Below are positions 1 through 10,750 of a stretch of 64,000 nucleotides of DNA, in pieces. Position 1 is the first letter of the stretch; each line of letters begins with the position of its first letter. This stretch comes from Prado023 sp963777855 (lineage in GTDB: Bacteria > Actinomycetota > Actinomycetes > S36-B12 > CAIYMF01). Under the pieces are notes generated by a model. It ran no database searches. It worked only from the letters and a program-made list of their open reading frames with translations, and was not told the origin of the DNA. A program made the position numbers and the translations under genes. The stretch covers positions 124,001 through 188,000 of the forward strand of contig CAVZRW010000002.1 in the NCBI GenBank assembly GCA_963777855.1, read 5' to 3'.

Positions 1-220
1 CTCGGCCAGGTCGGCGACCATCGCCGCCGAGGGCGGGTACGGGTTCTCGTTGACGTTCAGCCGGTGGGCCACAGCCAGCTGCGGGGCGCCGTAGGGCACC
101 TGGCCGCGCAGTTCGGGGCGCACGGGCAGCTCGGGGCGCCGGGTCCTCGCTGGGGGCCGGCAGCTGGGCGCGGCCGGTCGTTGCCTGTGGGGCTGGCGGC
201 TCGGCCGTGGCGGCGCTCAC
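1..220 (-). CDS. hisC: Histidinol-phosphate aminotransferase, N-terminal part
   Basis: PLP-dependent aminotransferase of histidine synthesis, cut by the window edge, so only about 70 N-terminal residues are visible. The family block RPELRGQVPYGAPQ followed by LNVNENPYPPS is clear on the minus strand. A GTG overlaps the hisD stop (GTGA at 217-220) and is the natural start, but it lies in a different frame from the conserved block. Removing one C from the run near 136-141 joins the two. I infer a sequencing indel there. Otherwise translation would have to start at a GTG inside the conserved block. It is the next gene of a hisD-hisC operon. Confidence 0.85.
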   Translation of the reverse strand, partial: MSAATAEPPAPQATTGRAQLPAPSEDPAPRAARAPRTARPGALRRPAAGCGPPAERQREPVPALGGDGRRPGR

Positions 221-1527
221 CGCTCGAACCGCACGGTGATGGCCGCTGCGTGCGCCGGGAGGTCCTCGGCGCGCGCCAGGGCCACGACGTGCTCGGCCAC
301 ACCGGCCAGGGCAGCCTCGTCGTACTCGATGAGGTTGACCCCGCGCAGGAAGGTCGCCACGCCCAGGCCGCTGGAGTGACAGGCGCAGCCGCCCGTGGGC
401 AGCACGTGGTTGGAGCCGGCGGCGTAGTCGCCCAGGGAGACCGGTGCGTGCGGGCCGACGAAGATCGCCCCCGCGTTGCGCACGCGCAGCGCCACCTCGC
501 GGGCGTCATGGGTGTGGATCTGCAGGTGCTCGGCGGCGTAGGCGTTGATCACGGCGAGGCCGTCGTCGAGCGACCCCACGAGGATCACCGCGCTCTGCGG
601 GCCGCCCAGGGCCTCCCGGATGCGCAGCGAGTGCTTCGTCACCGCCACCTGGACCTCGAGCTCCTCGACCACCGCATCGGCGAGCGTCGGGCTCGTCGTG
701 ACCAGCACGGAGGCGGCGATCACGTCGTGCTCGGCCTGGCTGATCAGGTCGGCGGCGACGAACGCAGCATCGGCGGAGTCATCGGCCAGGATCGCGATCT
801 CGGTGGGCCCGGCCTCCGAGTCGATCCCGATGCGGCCCTTGAGCAGGCGCTTGGCCGCAGTCACCCAGATGTTGCCCGGGCCGGTCACGAGGTTCGCCGG
901 TGCCACCGCCTCGCCGTCGGCGGCCCGGGAGCCATGCGCGAACAGCGCGATGGCCTGCGCCCCTCCGGCGGCGTACACCTCGTCGACGCCGAGCAGCGCG
1001 CAGGCCGCCAGGATCGTGGGGTGCGGCAGCCCGCCGAACTCCGCCTGCGGAGGGGAGGCCACGGCCAACGAGCCCACACCGGCGATCTGGGCCGGCACCA
1101 CGTTCATCACCACCGAGGAGGGGTACACCGCGCGACCACCGGGCACGTACAGCCCGACCCGGTCGACCGGGATCCAACGCATCGTCACCGTGCCGCCGGG
1201 GACCACCTGGGTGGTGCGCTGCGGGCGCACCTGGTCGGCGTGGACGGTGCGCACCCGGTCGATGGCCACCTCGAGCGCGGTGCGGACGGTCGGGTCCAGT
1301 GCGGCCAGGGCCTCGGCCAGCGCCTCGGCGGGCACCCGCAGCGAGGGTGCGCGCACGCCATCGAGCCGCTCCCCGTGCTCGAGCACCGCCGCCGACCCGC
1401 GGGCGGCCACGTCCTCGACGATGGGCCGCACGACCGCCAGGGCGTGCTCGACATCCATCGGGGCGCGCGGGACGACCGTGCCCAGGTCGTCGGGCAGTCC
1501 GGAACGCAGGTCCAGGCGGCGGATCAT
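217..1527 (-). CDS. hisD: Histidinol dehydrogenase
   Basis: Zinc enzyme that catalyses the last two NAD-dependent oxidations from L-histidinol to L-histidine. The 436 residues match the usual family length and the ORF is intact. Visible family signatures are the metal-ligand block SQAEHD, the general-base pair in AEHLQ, the aspartate in SLGDYAAGSNHVLPT and the C-terminal LPAH. The stop overlaps the hisC start by 4 bp, which indicates translational coupling. A LON-domain gene ends 40 bp upstream on the same strand and may be co-transcribed. No attenuator was seen in that short gap. Confidence 0.97.
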   Translation of the reverse strand: MIRRLDLRSGLPDDLGTVVPRAPMDVEHALAVVRPIVEDVAARGSAAVLEHGERLDGVRAPSLRVPAEALAEALAALDPTVRTALEVAIDRVRTVHADQVRPQRTTQVVPGGTVTMRWIPVDRVGLYVPGGRAVYPSSVVMNVVPAQIAGVGSLAVASPPQAEFGGLPHPTILAACALLGVDEVYAAGGAQAIALFAHGSRAADGEAVAPANLVTGPGNIWVTAAKRLLKGRIGIDSEAGPTEIAILADDSADAAFVAADLISQAEHDVIAASVLVTTSPTLADAVVEELEVQVAVTKHSLRIREALGGPQSAVILVGSLDDGLAVINAYAAEHLQIHTHDAREVALRVRNAGAIFVGPHAPVSLGDYAAGSNHVLPTGGCACHSSGLGVATFLRGVNLIEYDEAALAGVAEHVVALARAEDLPAHAAAITVRFER

Positions 1528-1567
1528 GGACCAATCCTAGAGGTCGTCCACAGCCCGGCGAGCCGGG

Positions 1568-2239
1568 TCAGTTGCTCCAGGTGCGACCGGTGGCCAGGTC
1601 CACCGCGGGCATCGAGGGCAGCGCCCCCATCATGGACAGCTCGCAGCGCAGCACCTCGCAGACCGCCTCGAGCCGGGCCTCGGCGTCGACGATCCCGAGC
1701 AGGCGCTGGCGCACCGGCAGGTCGGTGACGATGGCCGAGGCCACCAGGTAGCTGAGCACCACCGGGTCCTGCGGGAGGTTCTCGATCTCGGCGAGGTCGA
1801 TGACCCCCCAGCCGGCGATCCGCGCCCGGTAGGTCTCCAGCAGCCGGACAGCCGTCCTGGCCAGGGTGGCCGCGCGGGTCGCGTCGCCGACCGGCTCGGG
1901 GTGCATCCGCACGTCGGCACGGGTGTAGGGCAGGCGCGTGTCCAGCGAGTTGATGCTGAACCGGCGCGCACCCACGGTCACCAGGTCGAACCGGCCGTCG
2001 GGCAGCGCGTCGACCTCGGTGATCCGGGCCATGGTCCCCACGTCGTAGAGGGCCGCGAGGCCGTCGACCTCGGGGTTCGCCCCGGGCCGGATCGCCACGA
2101 TCCCGAAGCCCCGCTCGTCCTCGGGCCCGTCGGTCAGCATGCGGATCATCAGCCGGTAGCGGGGTTCGAAGATGTGTAGCGGGAGCACGAGCCCCGGGAC
2201 GAGCACCGCCCTGAGCGGGAAGATCGGGACGGTCGGCAC
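1568..2239 (-). CDS. LON substrate-binding-domain protein (stand-alone)
   Basis: A 223-residue soluble protein that starts with the LON N-terminal domain pattern (MPTVPIFPLRAVLVPG, then LHIFEPRYRLMI). This is the substrate-recognition half of Lon protease without its AAA+ and protease parts. Such stand-alone LON proteins are widespread in actinobacteria and their role is not established. Residues 130-215 form the helical part of the domain. It lies 40 bp upstream of hisD on the same strand, so it may be transcribed with the his genes, but nothing in its sequence suggests a role in histidine synthesis. Confidence 0.85.
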   Translation of the reverse strand: MPTVPIFPLRAVLVPGLVLPLHIFEPRYRLMIRMLTDGPEDERGFGIVAIRPGANPEVDGLAALYDVGTMARITEVDALPDGRFDLVTVGARRFSINSLDTRLPYTRADVRMHPEPVGDATRAATLARTAVRLLETYRARIAGWGVIDLAEIENLPQDPVVLSYLVASAIVTDLPVRQRLLGIVDAEARLEAVCEVLRCELSMMGALPSMPAVDLATGRTWSN

Positions 2240-2319
2240 GGGCTCAGGCTAGGGGCAGTCGGCCGGTTGCGCGCGGGCTCGCGGGCACGGCCCCGTTGCG
2301 CGGTGGCAGGATCGGCGCC

Positions 2320-2817
2320 ATGGCCGCCAAGAAGTCCGCCGGATCCACGGGCACGCCCGCCACCCGCCTGCTGGCCGAGGCCGGCGTGACGCACGTGCTG
2401 CGCACGTACGCCCACGACCCGCGCGTCCAGTCCTACGGCCTCGAGGCGGCCGCGGCCCTCCAGGTGGAGCCCGAGCGGGTGTTCAAGACGCTGCTGGCTG
2501 ACGTGGACGGGTCGCTGGTGGTCGGCATCGTTCCGGTCGAGGCCCAGCTGGACCTCAAGGCCCTGGCCGCGGTGGTGGGGGGCAAGAGGGCGGTCATGGC
2601 CGACGTGGCCCGGGCCGAGCGGGCCACCGGCTACGTCGCGGGCGGCATCTCCCCCCTGGGCCAGCGCACCTGGCACCCGACGGTGCTCGACGACTCGGCC
2701 CTGGCCCAGCGCTCGATCCTGGTCTCCGGCGGCCGGCGCGGCCTGGACGTGGAGCTGGCCCCCGACGCCCTCGTCGAGCTGACCCACGCCCGGGTGGCCC
2801 CCATCGCCCGCCACTGA
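2320..2817 (+). CDS. ybaK: Cys-tRNA(Pro) deacylase, YbaK/EbsC family
   Basis: Trans-editing factor that hydrolyses mischarged Cys-tRNA(Pro). About 165 residues, all one YbaK domain. The conserved lysine block VFKTLLADVDG and the C-terminal GGISPLGQRT turn, typical of the family, are present. I chose ATG at 2320 (MAAKKSAG) because a GGCAGG lies about 10 bp upstream; the GTG at 2296 would add an untypical basic extension. It is divergent from the LON gene across 80 bp and single-gene in context. Confidence 0.9.
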   Translation: MAAKKSAGSTGTPATRLLAEAGVTHVLRTYAHDPRVQSYGLEAAAALQVEPERVFKTLLADVDGSLVVGIVPVEAQLDLKALAAVVGGKRAVMADVARAERATGYVAGGISPLGQRTWHPTVLDDSALAQRSILVSGGRRGLDVELAPDALVELTHARVAPIARH

Positions 2818-2889
2818 GGGGGCTCGCCCCTTCTGCCGGTCCCGGCGCCGAATCCGATGCCCGGCGCCCACGGCCCGGGCCCGGCGCCG

Positions 2890-5800
2890 TCAGCCCAGGC
2901 AGCTGGGCCCGAGCATGGCCTTCAGGTCGCCGTACAGCGCGGGGGTCGGGGTGACCCGCAGCCGCTCGTCGATCGAGAGCACCGTGGTGGTGGCCCCGTT
3001 GCGCAGGTGGATGTGCACCGGCACCGTGCCCGGGTGGTTGGCCAGCACCTCGCGCAGGCGCTCGACCACCGGTGGGGTGCACCGGGTCACATCCAGGTGG
3101 ATCGCCACCGGGCCGGTCGCGCTCGCGTCGCTGATGTTGGGCACCGTGATGTCCATCCCGCGCAGCCGCGGGGCACCCTCGTCGCCCTTCTCCAGCCGGC
3201 CACGGACCACGATCACCACGTCCTCGGCGAGCAGCAGTCCTGCCTGGGCGTAGAGCGTCGGGAAGCACATCACCTCCACCGAGCCCTCGAGGTCCTCGAG
3301 GGAGACGATCGCCCACGGCTCGCCCTTGGCCTTGGTCACCTTGCGCTGGATGCCGGTGACCAGCCCGGCCACGGTGACCATCTGGCCGTCGACGCGCTCC
3401 TCGGCGGCCAGCGCGGAGATCGTCATCTCCGACAGCGACGAGAGCACGTGCTCCAGGCCCGACAGAGGGTGGTCGGAGACGTAGAGGCCGAGCATCTCGC
3501 GCTCGTAGGCCAGCAGGGTCTTCTTGTCCCACTCGGTGGGCGGGATGCTCCTGGCGGGTGTGCACGGGCGCCGCCGCCGGTGTCCTCGACGCTGCCGAAC
3601 AGGTCGAACTGGCCGATCGCCTCGGCGCGCTTGGTGTCGATCGCCGCGTCGATGGCCATCTCGTGGATCGCGAGCAGGCCCTTGCGGGTGTGGCCGAACG
3701 AGTCGAAGGCACCGGCCTTGATCAGCGACTCCACGACGCGCTTGTTGCACGCCGACATCTCGACCTTGTCGACGAAGTCGTAGAAGTCCGCGAACCGGCC
3801 CTTGGCCACCCGGGTGGCGATCACCGAGTCGACCACGTTCGCCCCGACGTTGCGGATCGCCGAGAGACCGAACCGGATGTCGGTGCCGACGGGCGCGAAG
3901 TCCGGCTGGGACTCGTTGACGTCCGGGGGCAGGACCTTGATGCCCATCCGCCGGCACTCGTTGAGGTAGACCGCGGACTTGTCCTTGTCGTCGCCGATCG
4001 AGGTCAGCAGCGCGGCCATGTACTCGGCCGGGTAGTTGGCCTTCAGGTAGGCCGTCCAGTAGGAGACCAGGCCGTAGCCGGCGGTGTGCGCCTTGTTGAA
4101 CGCGTAGTCGGAGAACGGGACCAGGATGTCCCAGAGCGTCTTGATCGCGGCCTCGGAGTACCCGTTGGCGCGCATGCCCTCGGCGAAGGGGATGTACTCC
4201 TTGTCCAGGATCTCCTTCTTCTTCTTGCCCATGGCCCGGCGCAGCAGGTCCGCCTGCCCAGCGAGTAGCCGGCCAGCTTCTGCGCGATGGCCATGACCTG
4301 CTCCTGGTAGACGATCAGGCCGTAGGTGTCGCCCAGGATCTCGGCCAGCGGCTCGGCGAGCTCGGGGTGGATCGGGACCACCTGTTGGCGGCCGTTCTTG
4401 CGGTCGGCGTAGTCGTTGTGCGCGTTGGCGCCCATCGGCCCGGGCCGGTAGAGCGCCAGGACCGCCGAGATGTCCTCGAAGTTGGTCGGAGCTCATGGCG
4501 CAGCAGCAGGCCGCGCATCGGCCCGAGCCGTCGAGCTGGAACACGCCCAGGGTGTCCCCGCGGGCGAGCAGCTCGTAGGTGGGCTTGTCGTCGAGGGCGA
4601 GCTCCTCGAGGACCACCGTCTCGCCGCGGTTGGTCTCGGATGTGGCTGCAGCGCGTCGTCGAGGATGGTCAGGTTGCGCAGGCCCAGGAAGTCCATCTTG
4701 AGCAGGCCCGAGGGACTCGCAGGCCCCCATGTCCAACTGGGTGATGATCGCCCCGTCCTGCTCGCGGCGCATGATCGGCACCACGTCGATCAGCGGCTCG
4801 GCGGAGAGGATCACCCCAGCCGCGTGCACGCCCCACTGCCGGCGCAGGCCCTCGAGGCCGCGCGCGGTGTCGACCACCTCGCGCAGGTCGGCCTCCGCCT
4901 CGTACAGGGCGCGGAAGTCGCCGGCCTCCTTCCAGCGGGGGTGCTCGGGGTCGAAGATCCCGGCCAGCGGGATGTCCTTGCCCATGACCGCAGGCGGCAT
5001 CGCCTTGGTCAGCCTCTCCCCCACGGAGAAGGGCTGGCCCAGCACCCGCGAGGCGTCCTTGAGCGCCGCCTTGGCCTTGATCGTGCAGTAGGTGACGATC
5101 TGGGCGACCCGCTCCTCGCCGTAGCGGTCGGTGGCGTAGCGGATCATCTCGGAGCGCCGGCGCTCGTCGAAGTCCATGTCGATGTCGGGCATGGAGATGC
5201 GCTCGGGGTTCAGGAACCGCTCGAACAGCAGGCCGTGGCTCATCGGGTCCAGCTCGGTGATCCCCAGCGCGTAGGCGATCAGCGCGCCGGCGGCCGACCC
5301 ACGGCCCGGGCCGACCCGGATGCCGACCTCCTTGGCGTGGGCCACGAGGTCGGCGGTCACCAGGAAGTAGCCCGGGAACCCCATCTGGCAGATGACCCCC
5401 ACCTCGTAGGCGGCCTGGTCGCGGCGGTCCTGCGGCACCCCGTTGGGGAACCGCTGGGCCAGGCCGCGCTCGACCTCCTTGACCAGCCACGACTCCTCGG
5501 ACTCCCCCTCGGGCACCGGGAAGCGCGGCATGAGGTTGCGGCCCTCGCTGAACTCCACGTGGCAGCGCTCGGCGATGGCCAGCGTGTTGTCGCACGCCTC
5601 GGGCAGCTCGGCCCAGAGGGTGCGCATCTCCTCGGCGGACTTCAGGTAGAAGTCGCGGGCGTCGAAGCGGAACCGGTTCGGGTCGGCCAGGGTCTTGCCG
5701 GTCTGCACGCACAGCAGCACCTCGTGGGCCTCGGCGTCCGCGGCGTAGGTGTAGTGCAGGTCGTTGGTGGCCAGCAGCGGCAGCTTGAGGTCCTGGGCGA

Positions 5801-6448
5801 TCCGCAGCAGGTCCTCACGGGTGCGCCGCTCGATCTCGATGCCGTGGTCCATGACCTCGCAGAAGAAGTTCTCCGGGCCCGAGGATGTCGCGGTAGTCGG
5901 CCGCGGCCTGCCGGGCGCGCTCGTACTGACCGGCCTGCAACCAGCGGTTCACCTCGCCCGAGGGGCACCCGGTGGTGGCGATCAGGCCCTTGCCGTGCTT
6001 CTCCAGCAGCTCCCGGTCGAACCGGGGTCTTGCGGTACTGGCCCTCGAGGCTGGCCAGCGAGGAGATCCGGAACAGGTTGTGCAGGCCCTCGGTGGTCTC
6101 AGCCAGCAGGGTCATGTGGGTGTAGTTGACCTTGCCCTTGGCGGTGCCCTCGTCGCCGACGTCCTGGCCGACGTCGGCCCCGAACGAGAAGGGCGCCCGG
6201 TCGAAGCGCGAGCCCACCGGGACGTAGTAGCCCTCCATGCCGATGATCGGGTTGACCCCGGCGGCGCGCCCGGCCTTCCAGAACTCGTAGGCGCCGAACA
6301 CGTTGCCGTGGTCGGTCATCGCCAGGGCCGGCATGCCCATCCGCGCGGCCTCCTTGAACAGGTCCTTGACGCGCGCGGCACCGTCGAGCATCGAGTACTC
6401 GGTGTGCACGTGCAGGTGCGCGAAGTTCCCGCTCGAGGTGTTCCCCAC
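2890..6448 (-). CDS. dnaE1: DNA polymerase III alpha subunit (replicative), multiply frameshifted as given
   Basis: Catalytic subunit of the replicative polymerase. The PHP domain starts HLHVHTEYSMLDGA, the polymerase core has the catalytic PDIDMDFDERR, and the KKKKEILDKEY, tandem HhH and C-terminal OB-fold regions all follow. GTG at 6448 has GGGAGG 7 bp upstream. The corrected length is about 1186 residues, normal for the family. The frame changes near 6025, 5878, 4711, 4653, 4643, 4527, 4494, 4485, 4255 and 3568. Nearly all are extra or missing single C/G bases, with coding quality intact on either side and no accumulated nonsense codons. An essential gene with this pattern is best read as a sequencing or assembly error cluster. 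A decaying second copy is the alternative. Confidence 0.9.
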
Positions 6449-6606
6449 AGGTGGCCTCCCACGGCTGGTGACGTACTGGTGGACCGCCGACGGACCCGGG
6501 GGAAGCTCGGGCGCTGGGCAGGGGTCGATCCTACCTCCGGGCTCCGACATCCCGGGCCCGCCACACCCCGCGCCACGGGCCCCGCCGCCCGGCCCGCAAC
6601 GGCCGC

Positions 6607-8287
6607 GTGCGGGTGCCAGCATGGGTGATCGTGCCCCCTCTGCGCCCCATCCGCGACGTTGCCGACGAGCTCGGCCTGGCCCCTGAGCACGTCATCGACT
6701 GGGGGCCTGGGCGGGCGAAGGTGGACCTCGCCGCGCTGGCCGACCGACCACCCACGGGCCGGCTGGTCCTGGTCTCGGCGATCACCCCCACCCCCTCGGG
6801 CGAGGGCAAGACGACGATGGCGATCGCGCTGGCGATGGGGATGCGGGCCCGCGGCCGGCACGCCGTGCTCGCGCTGCGCGAGCCCTCCCTCGGGCCGGTG
6901 TTCGGGATGAAGGGCGGGGGAACCGGCGGCGGCGCGGCGACGATCGAGCCGGCCGAGGCGATCAACCTGCACTTCACCGGCGACCTGCACGCGATCACCT
7001 CGGCGCACAACCTGCTCTCGGCGCTGGTCGACAACTGCCTGCAGTTCGGCCAGCCCGCGCCGCTGGACCCCCGCCGGGTCACCTGGCCGCGCGCGGTCGA
7101 CATGAACGACCGGTTCCTGCGCCACGTGGTCATCGGCATGGGCGGGCCGCTGGACGGCATCCCGCGGGAGTCCGGCTTCCAGATCACCGCCTCCAGCGAG
7201 GTGATGGCCGTGCTGTGCCTGGCCAGCGACCTGGCCGACCTGCAGGCCCGGCTCGGCCGTATCGTCGTGGGCTGGACCGCCGACGACCAGCCGGTCACCG
7301 CCGACGACATCGGCGCGGCCCCGGCGATGACCGTGCTGCTGCGCGACGCGCTCATGCCGAACCTGGCGCAGACCGTCGACGGCTGCCCGGCGCTGGTGCA
7401 CGGCGGGCCGTTCGCCAACATCGCGCACGGCACGAACTCGATCATCGCCACCCGGATGGCCCTGGCCACCGGCGCGGACGTGATCACCGAGGGCGGCTTC
7501 GGCTTCGACCTCGGCGGGGAGAAGTACCTGGACATCGCCTGCCGGGCCGCGGGGATCTGGCCGCGGGCGGTCGTGCTGGTGGTCACGCTCAAGGCGCTGC
7601 GGCTGCACGGCGGGGCGGCGCTGTCCGAGGCGTCGCGACCCGATCGCGCGGCCATGCTCGCCGGCATCCCACAGCTGGAGCGCCACCTGTTCAGCGTCGG
7701 CGCCTACGGTCTGCCGCCGGTGGTCGCGCTCAACCGGTTCCCCAACGACCCTGACGAGGAGGTCGCGCTGCTGGCCGACTGGTGTGCCCGCCACGGCGTG
7801 CCGATGGCCCCCTGCACCGGGTTCGCCGACGGCGCGGCCGGGTCGGTGGAGCTCGCCGATGCCGTGGCCCGGGTGGTCGACGCCAGCGACGCGGCACCCG
7901 CGCAGCCGTGGCACCCGTACGCCGCGCAGGACTCCTACGTCGAGAAGATCGCCGCCGTGGCGCGCACCGTGTACGGCGCCGACGGCATCGAGGTGGCCCC
8001 GGCTGCTGCCCGCGAGCTGGGCCGGATCACCGCGGCCGTGGGCACCGGGCTGCCGGTGTGCATCGCCAAGACGCACCTGTCACTGTCCGACGACGCGACC
8101 CGCCGCGGCGTGCCGCACGGGTTCACGGTCAACGTCCGCGAGGCCCGCCTGGCCGCCGGGGCCGGCTTCGTCGTGGCCAGCACCGGGGTCCATCGTGACC
8201 ATGCCGGGCCTGCCCCGCGAGCCCGCGGCCCTGCGCGTGCACGTACGCCCCGACGGGTCCATCACGGGCCTGATGGCCGGCGACTGA
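6607..8287 (+). CDS. fhs: Formate-tetrahydrofolate ligase (one frameshift near the 3' end)
   Basis: ATP-dependent synthesis of 10-formyl-THF from formate and THF, feeding one-carbon units to purine and fMet synthesis. The P-loop TPTPSGEGKTT, the GTGGGAATIEPAEAINLHFTGD stretch (the ligase signature) and GGFGFDLGGEKY are present. The length is about 560 residues, normal for the family. One extra G near 8185-8188 shifts the frame; without it the C-terminus reads STGSIVTMPGLP and ends at 8287. The start is ambiguous: GTG codons lie at 6607, 6613, 6625 and 6631 with no strong ribosome site. It is divergent from dnaE1 and converges on the aldo/keto reductase, with only 2 bp between their stops. Confidence 0.93.
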
Positions 8288-8289
8288 GG

Positions 8290-9193
8290 CTACTCGTCGT
8301 CGTCGTCGAGATCGGCAAGCCCTGAGAGCTCGGCGTACGTGGCGTCGTCGAGGGTGACCTCGGCGGCCGCGCAGTTCTGCTCGAGGTGCGCAACCGAGGA
8401 CGTGCCGGGGATCGGGAGGATCACCGGCGATCGGCGCAGCAGCCACGCCAGGGACAGCTGCGCAGCCGGGATGCCGGTGCGGCGCACGATCGCATCCAGC
8501 GGGCCATCCGCGCGGGCCAGCGGTCCGGCGGCCACCGGGAACCACGGGATGAAGCCGATGCCCTGCTCGGCGCAGGACTCCAGCACGGCCTCGCTGGCGC
8601 GGTCGGTGAGGTTGTAGAGGTTCTGCACCGTGGTCACCGTGATGTGCTCCCGGGCTGCTGTGAGCTCCTCGACGCTGACCTGGGAGAGGCCGAGGTGGCG
8701 GATCTTGCCCTCCCGCTGCAGATCGGCCAGCGCCCCGACCTGCTCGGCCAGCGGGCACGTTCGCGTCGATCCGGTGCAGCTGGTAGAGGTCGATGCACTC
8801 CACGCCGAGGCGCCGCAGCGACATCTCCACGCACTGGCGCAGGTAGTACGGGCTGCCGACGGGGGCCCACCTGTCCGGGCCCTGTCGGGTCAGCCCGCCC
8901 TTGGTCGCGATCAGCACGCCGTCGTAGGGGTGCAGCGCCTCGCGGATGAGGTCCTCGGAGACGAACGGGCCGTACGAGTCGGCCGTGTCGATGAAGTCCA
9001 CGCCGAGCTCGACGGCGCGGCGCAGCAGGGCGATCGCGCCCTGCCGGTCGGCCGGCTCGCCCCAGATCCCGGGGCCGGTGATCCGCATGGCCCCGTAGCC
9101 GAGGCGGTGGATCGGCAGGTCGCCGCCGATCGTGAAGGTGCCGGAGGCGTGCACGACGGGCGTGGTCGGGTCGGTGCTGGGCTGGCTGGTCAT
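8290..9193 (-). CDS. Aldo/keto reductase (one frameshift)
   Basis: NADPH-dependent aldo/keto reductase superfamily member of about 300 residues. The catalytic tetrad can be read: Asp and Tyr in DTADSYG, Lys in IATKGG and His in YQLHRID. The C-terminal cofactor loop is SPVILPIPGTSS. An extra C near 8752 breaks the frame between NVP and LAEQVGALADL; both halves are otherwise normal, so an indel error is likely. It ends in a short acidic run (DLDDDDE). The substrate cannot be told from sequence. It lies 32 bp downstream of rluD on the same strand. Confidence 0.88.
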
Positions 9194-9225
9194 GGACCCC
9201 ACTCTGCCACCGCCGTGCCCGTGGC

Positions 9226-10152
9226 TCAGTCCGGGGCCAGCGTCCGAAGCGCGTGGTCGAGGTCGGCCGGGTACGGCGAGCTGAACTCCACCCACTCCCC
9301 CGAGCCCGGGTGCAGGAACCCCAGTCGCACGGCGTGCAGCCACTGCCGCTCGAGACCGCACCGGGCGGCCAGCACCGGGTCGGCGCCGTACATGACGTCC
9401 CCGACGCAGGGGTGGCGGATCGCGGCCATGTGCACCCGGATCTGGTGGGTACGCCCCGTCTCGAGGTGGACCTCGAGCAGGCTGGCGAACCGCAGGGCCT
9501 CCAGCACCTCGTAGTGGGTCACCGAGCGCTTGCCGCCGGCGATCACGCCGAACTTCCAGTCGTGGTTCGGGTGCCGGCCGATGGGGGCGTCGATGGTGCC
9601 GACCAGCGGGTCCGGCAGGCCCTGGACGAGGGCGTGGTAGACCTTCTCGGGCGTGCGGTCGCGGAACTGCTGCTTGAGGTGGCTGTAGGCGGCCTCGCTC
9701 TTGGCCAGCACCATCACCCCCGAGGTGCCCACATCGAGGCGCTGGACGACACCGCGGCGCTCCGGGGCCCCAGACGTGGAGATCCGGAAGCCGCGGGCCT
9801 TGAGCACGCCGGTCACGCTGGGCCCGTCGAACCCCAGGCTCGGGTGCGCGGCCACGCCCACGGGCTTGTCGACCACCACGATGTCGGCGTCGTCGTGGAG
9901 GACCACGAGCCCGGGCACGTCCACCGCCGGGGCATCGGCGGGCTCGGCCCGGTCCGGGATGAGGACCTCGACCAGCGCGCCGGCCTCGACGCGGGCGCTC
10001 TTGCCCACGACCCGGCCGCCCACCTGCACGTGGCCCGCCTCGGCGAGCTCGGCGGCCCGGGAGCGGGAGAGGCCGAACATGCGGGCCAGCGCGGAGTCGA
10101 CCCGCTCGCCGGCCAGGCCGTCGGGCACCTGCGCCAGGCGCGGCTCAGGCAT
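9226..10152 (-). CDS. rluD: RluD-type 23S rRNA pseudouridine synthase
   Basis: Converts uridines of 23S rRNA (in the RluD/RluC subfamily) to pseudouridine. An S4 RNA-binding domain covers residues 18-75 (the SRSRAAELAEAGHVQVGG region), followed by the RluA-type catalytic domain with the aspartate in QRLDVGTSGVMV; Gln in place of His before RLD is common in actinobacteria. LETGRTHQIRVH and the HAVRLGF end block are present. 308 residues, intact. It overlaps lspA by 8 bp, the lspA-rluD pairing that is conserved across actinobacteria. Confidence 0.95.
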   Translation of the reverse strand: MPEPRLAQVPDGLAGERVDSALARMFGLSRSRAAELAEAGHVQVGGRVVGKSARVEAGALVEVLIPDRAEPADAPAVDVPGLVVLHDDADIVVVDKPVGVAAHPSLGFDGPSVTGVLKARGFRISTSGAPERRGVVQRLDVGTSGVMVLAKSEAAYSHLKQQFRDRTPEKVYHALVQGLPDPLVGTIDAPIGRHPNHDWKFGVIAGGKRSVTHYEVLEALRFASLLEVHLETGRTHQIRVHMAAIRHPCVGDVMYGADPVLAARCGLERQWLHAVRLGFLHPGSGEWVEFSSPYPADLDHALRTLAPD

Positions 10153-10750
10153 CCGGGCTCGCCCCGCTCGGCTCCGAGCCGGCCTCGGCGGGGTCGCCGG
10201 GCCGGGGGTCGTCGCCGCCCCGGGGGTCGTCGCCGGCCTCGGCCGGGGCGGGGGCCTGCGCGCCGGCGTCGGGATCGGGATCGGGATCGCCCATCTCCAC
10301 GCCCGCGATGCTCAGGATCACTGCCAGGATCGCCGAGCCGACCAGCGCCATGTCCGCCACGTTGAAGACCGGCCAGTTGGGCAGGGCGAGGAAGTCCACC
10401 ACGTGACCCCGGAAGGGCGCGGGGTCCCGGAAGATGCGGTCGAGCAGGTTGCCCAGGGCACCGCCGAGGATGCCGCCGAGGACGATCGCCCACCATGTGC
10501 TGGTCAGCGTGCGCGAGGTGCGCACGATGGCCACCGCGACGCCGATCGCCACCAGGCTGATGAGGATGGTGTAGTTGCCGGCCAGCGAGAACGCGGCGCC
10601 GGGGTTGCGCACGAAGGTCAGCTGCAACCATTCGCCGATCAGCTGGACGGGGGGCTGGCCCTCCAGCTGGGCGACGGCCAGCGCCTTGGTGACCTGGTCG
10701 AGGGCCACCACGACGCCAGCCACGCCCAGGGTGAGCGGGAGCCTGCTCAC
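10145..10750 (-). CDS. lspA: Prolipoprotein signal peptidase II
   Basis: Membrane aspartyl protease that cleaves lipoprotein signal peptides after diacylglyceryl transfer. Four hydrophobic segments, with the two catalytic-aspartate blocks GNLLDRIFRD and FNVADM. The RNPGAAFS motif that follows the first periplasmic loop is also present. 201 residues, with a family-normal core to about residue 155 followed by an Asp/Pro/Gly-rich hydrophilic tail of about 45 residues, probably cytoplasmic and disordered. The start codon abuts the stop of the zinc-finger gene upstream, and the 3' end overlaps rluD. Confidence 0.96.
   Translation of the reverse strand: MSRLPLTLGVAGVVVALDQVTKALAVAQLEGQPPVQLIGEWLQLTFVRNPGAAFSLAGNYTILISLVAIGVAVAIVRTSRTLTSTWWAIVLGGILGGALGNLLDRIFRDPAPFRGHVVDFLALPNWPVFNVADMALVGSAILAVILSIAGVEMGDPDPDPDAGAQAPAPAEAGDDPRGGDDPRPGDPAEAGSEPSGASPDA

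Noticed and set aside
64..1728. A 554-codon plus-strand frame over hisD
   Set aside because: Complement of hisD codons; His/Gly/Arg-rich with no recognisable domain.
3423..5852. Intein or programmed frameshifting in dnaE1
   Set aside because: No intein blocks (Cys start, HN end) are inserted; the frame changes are single bases in many places, not one slippery site with a structure.
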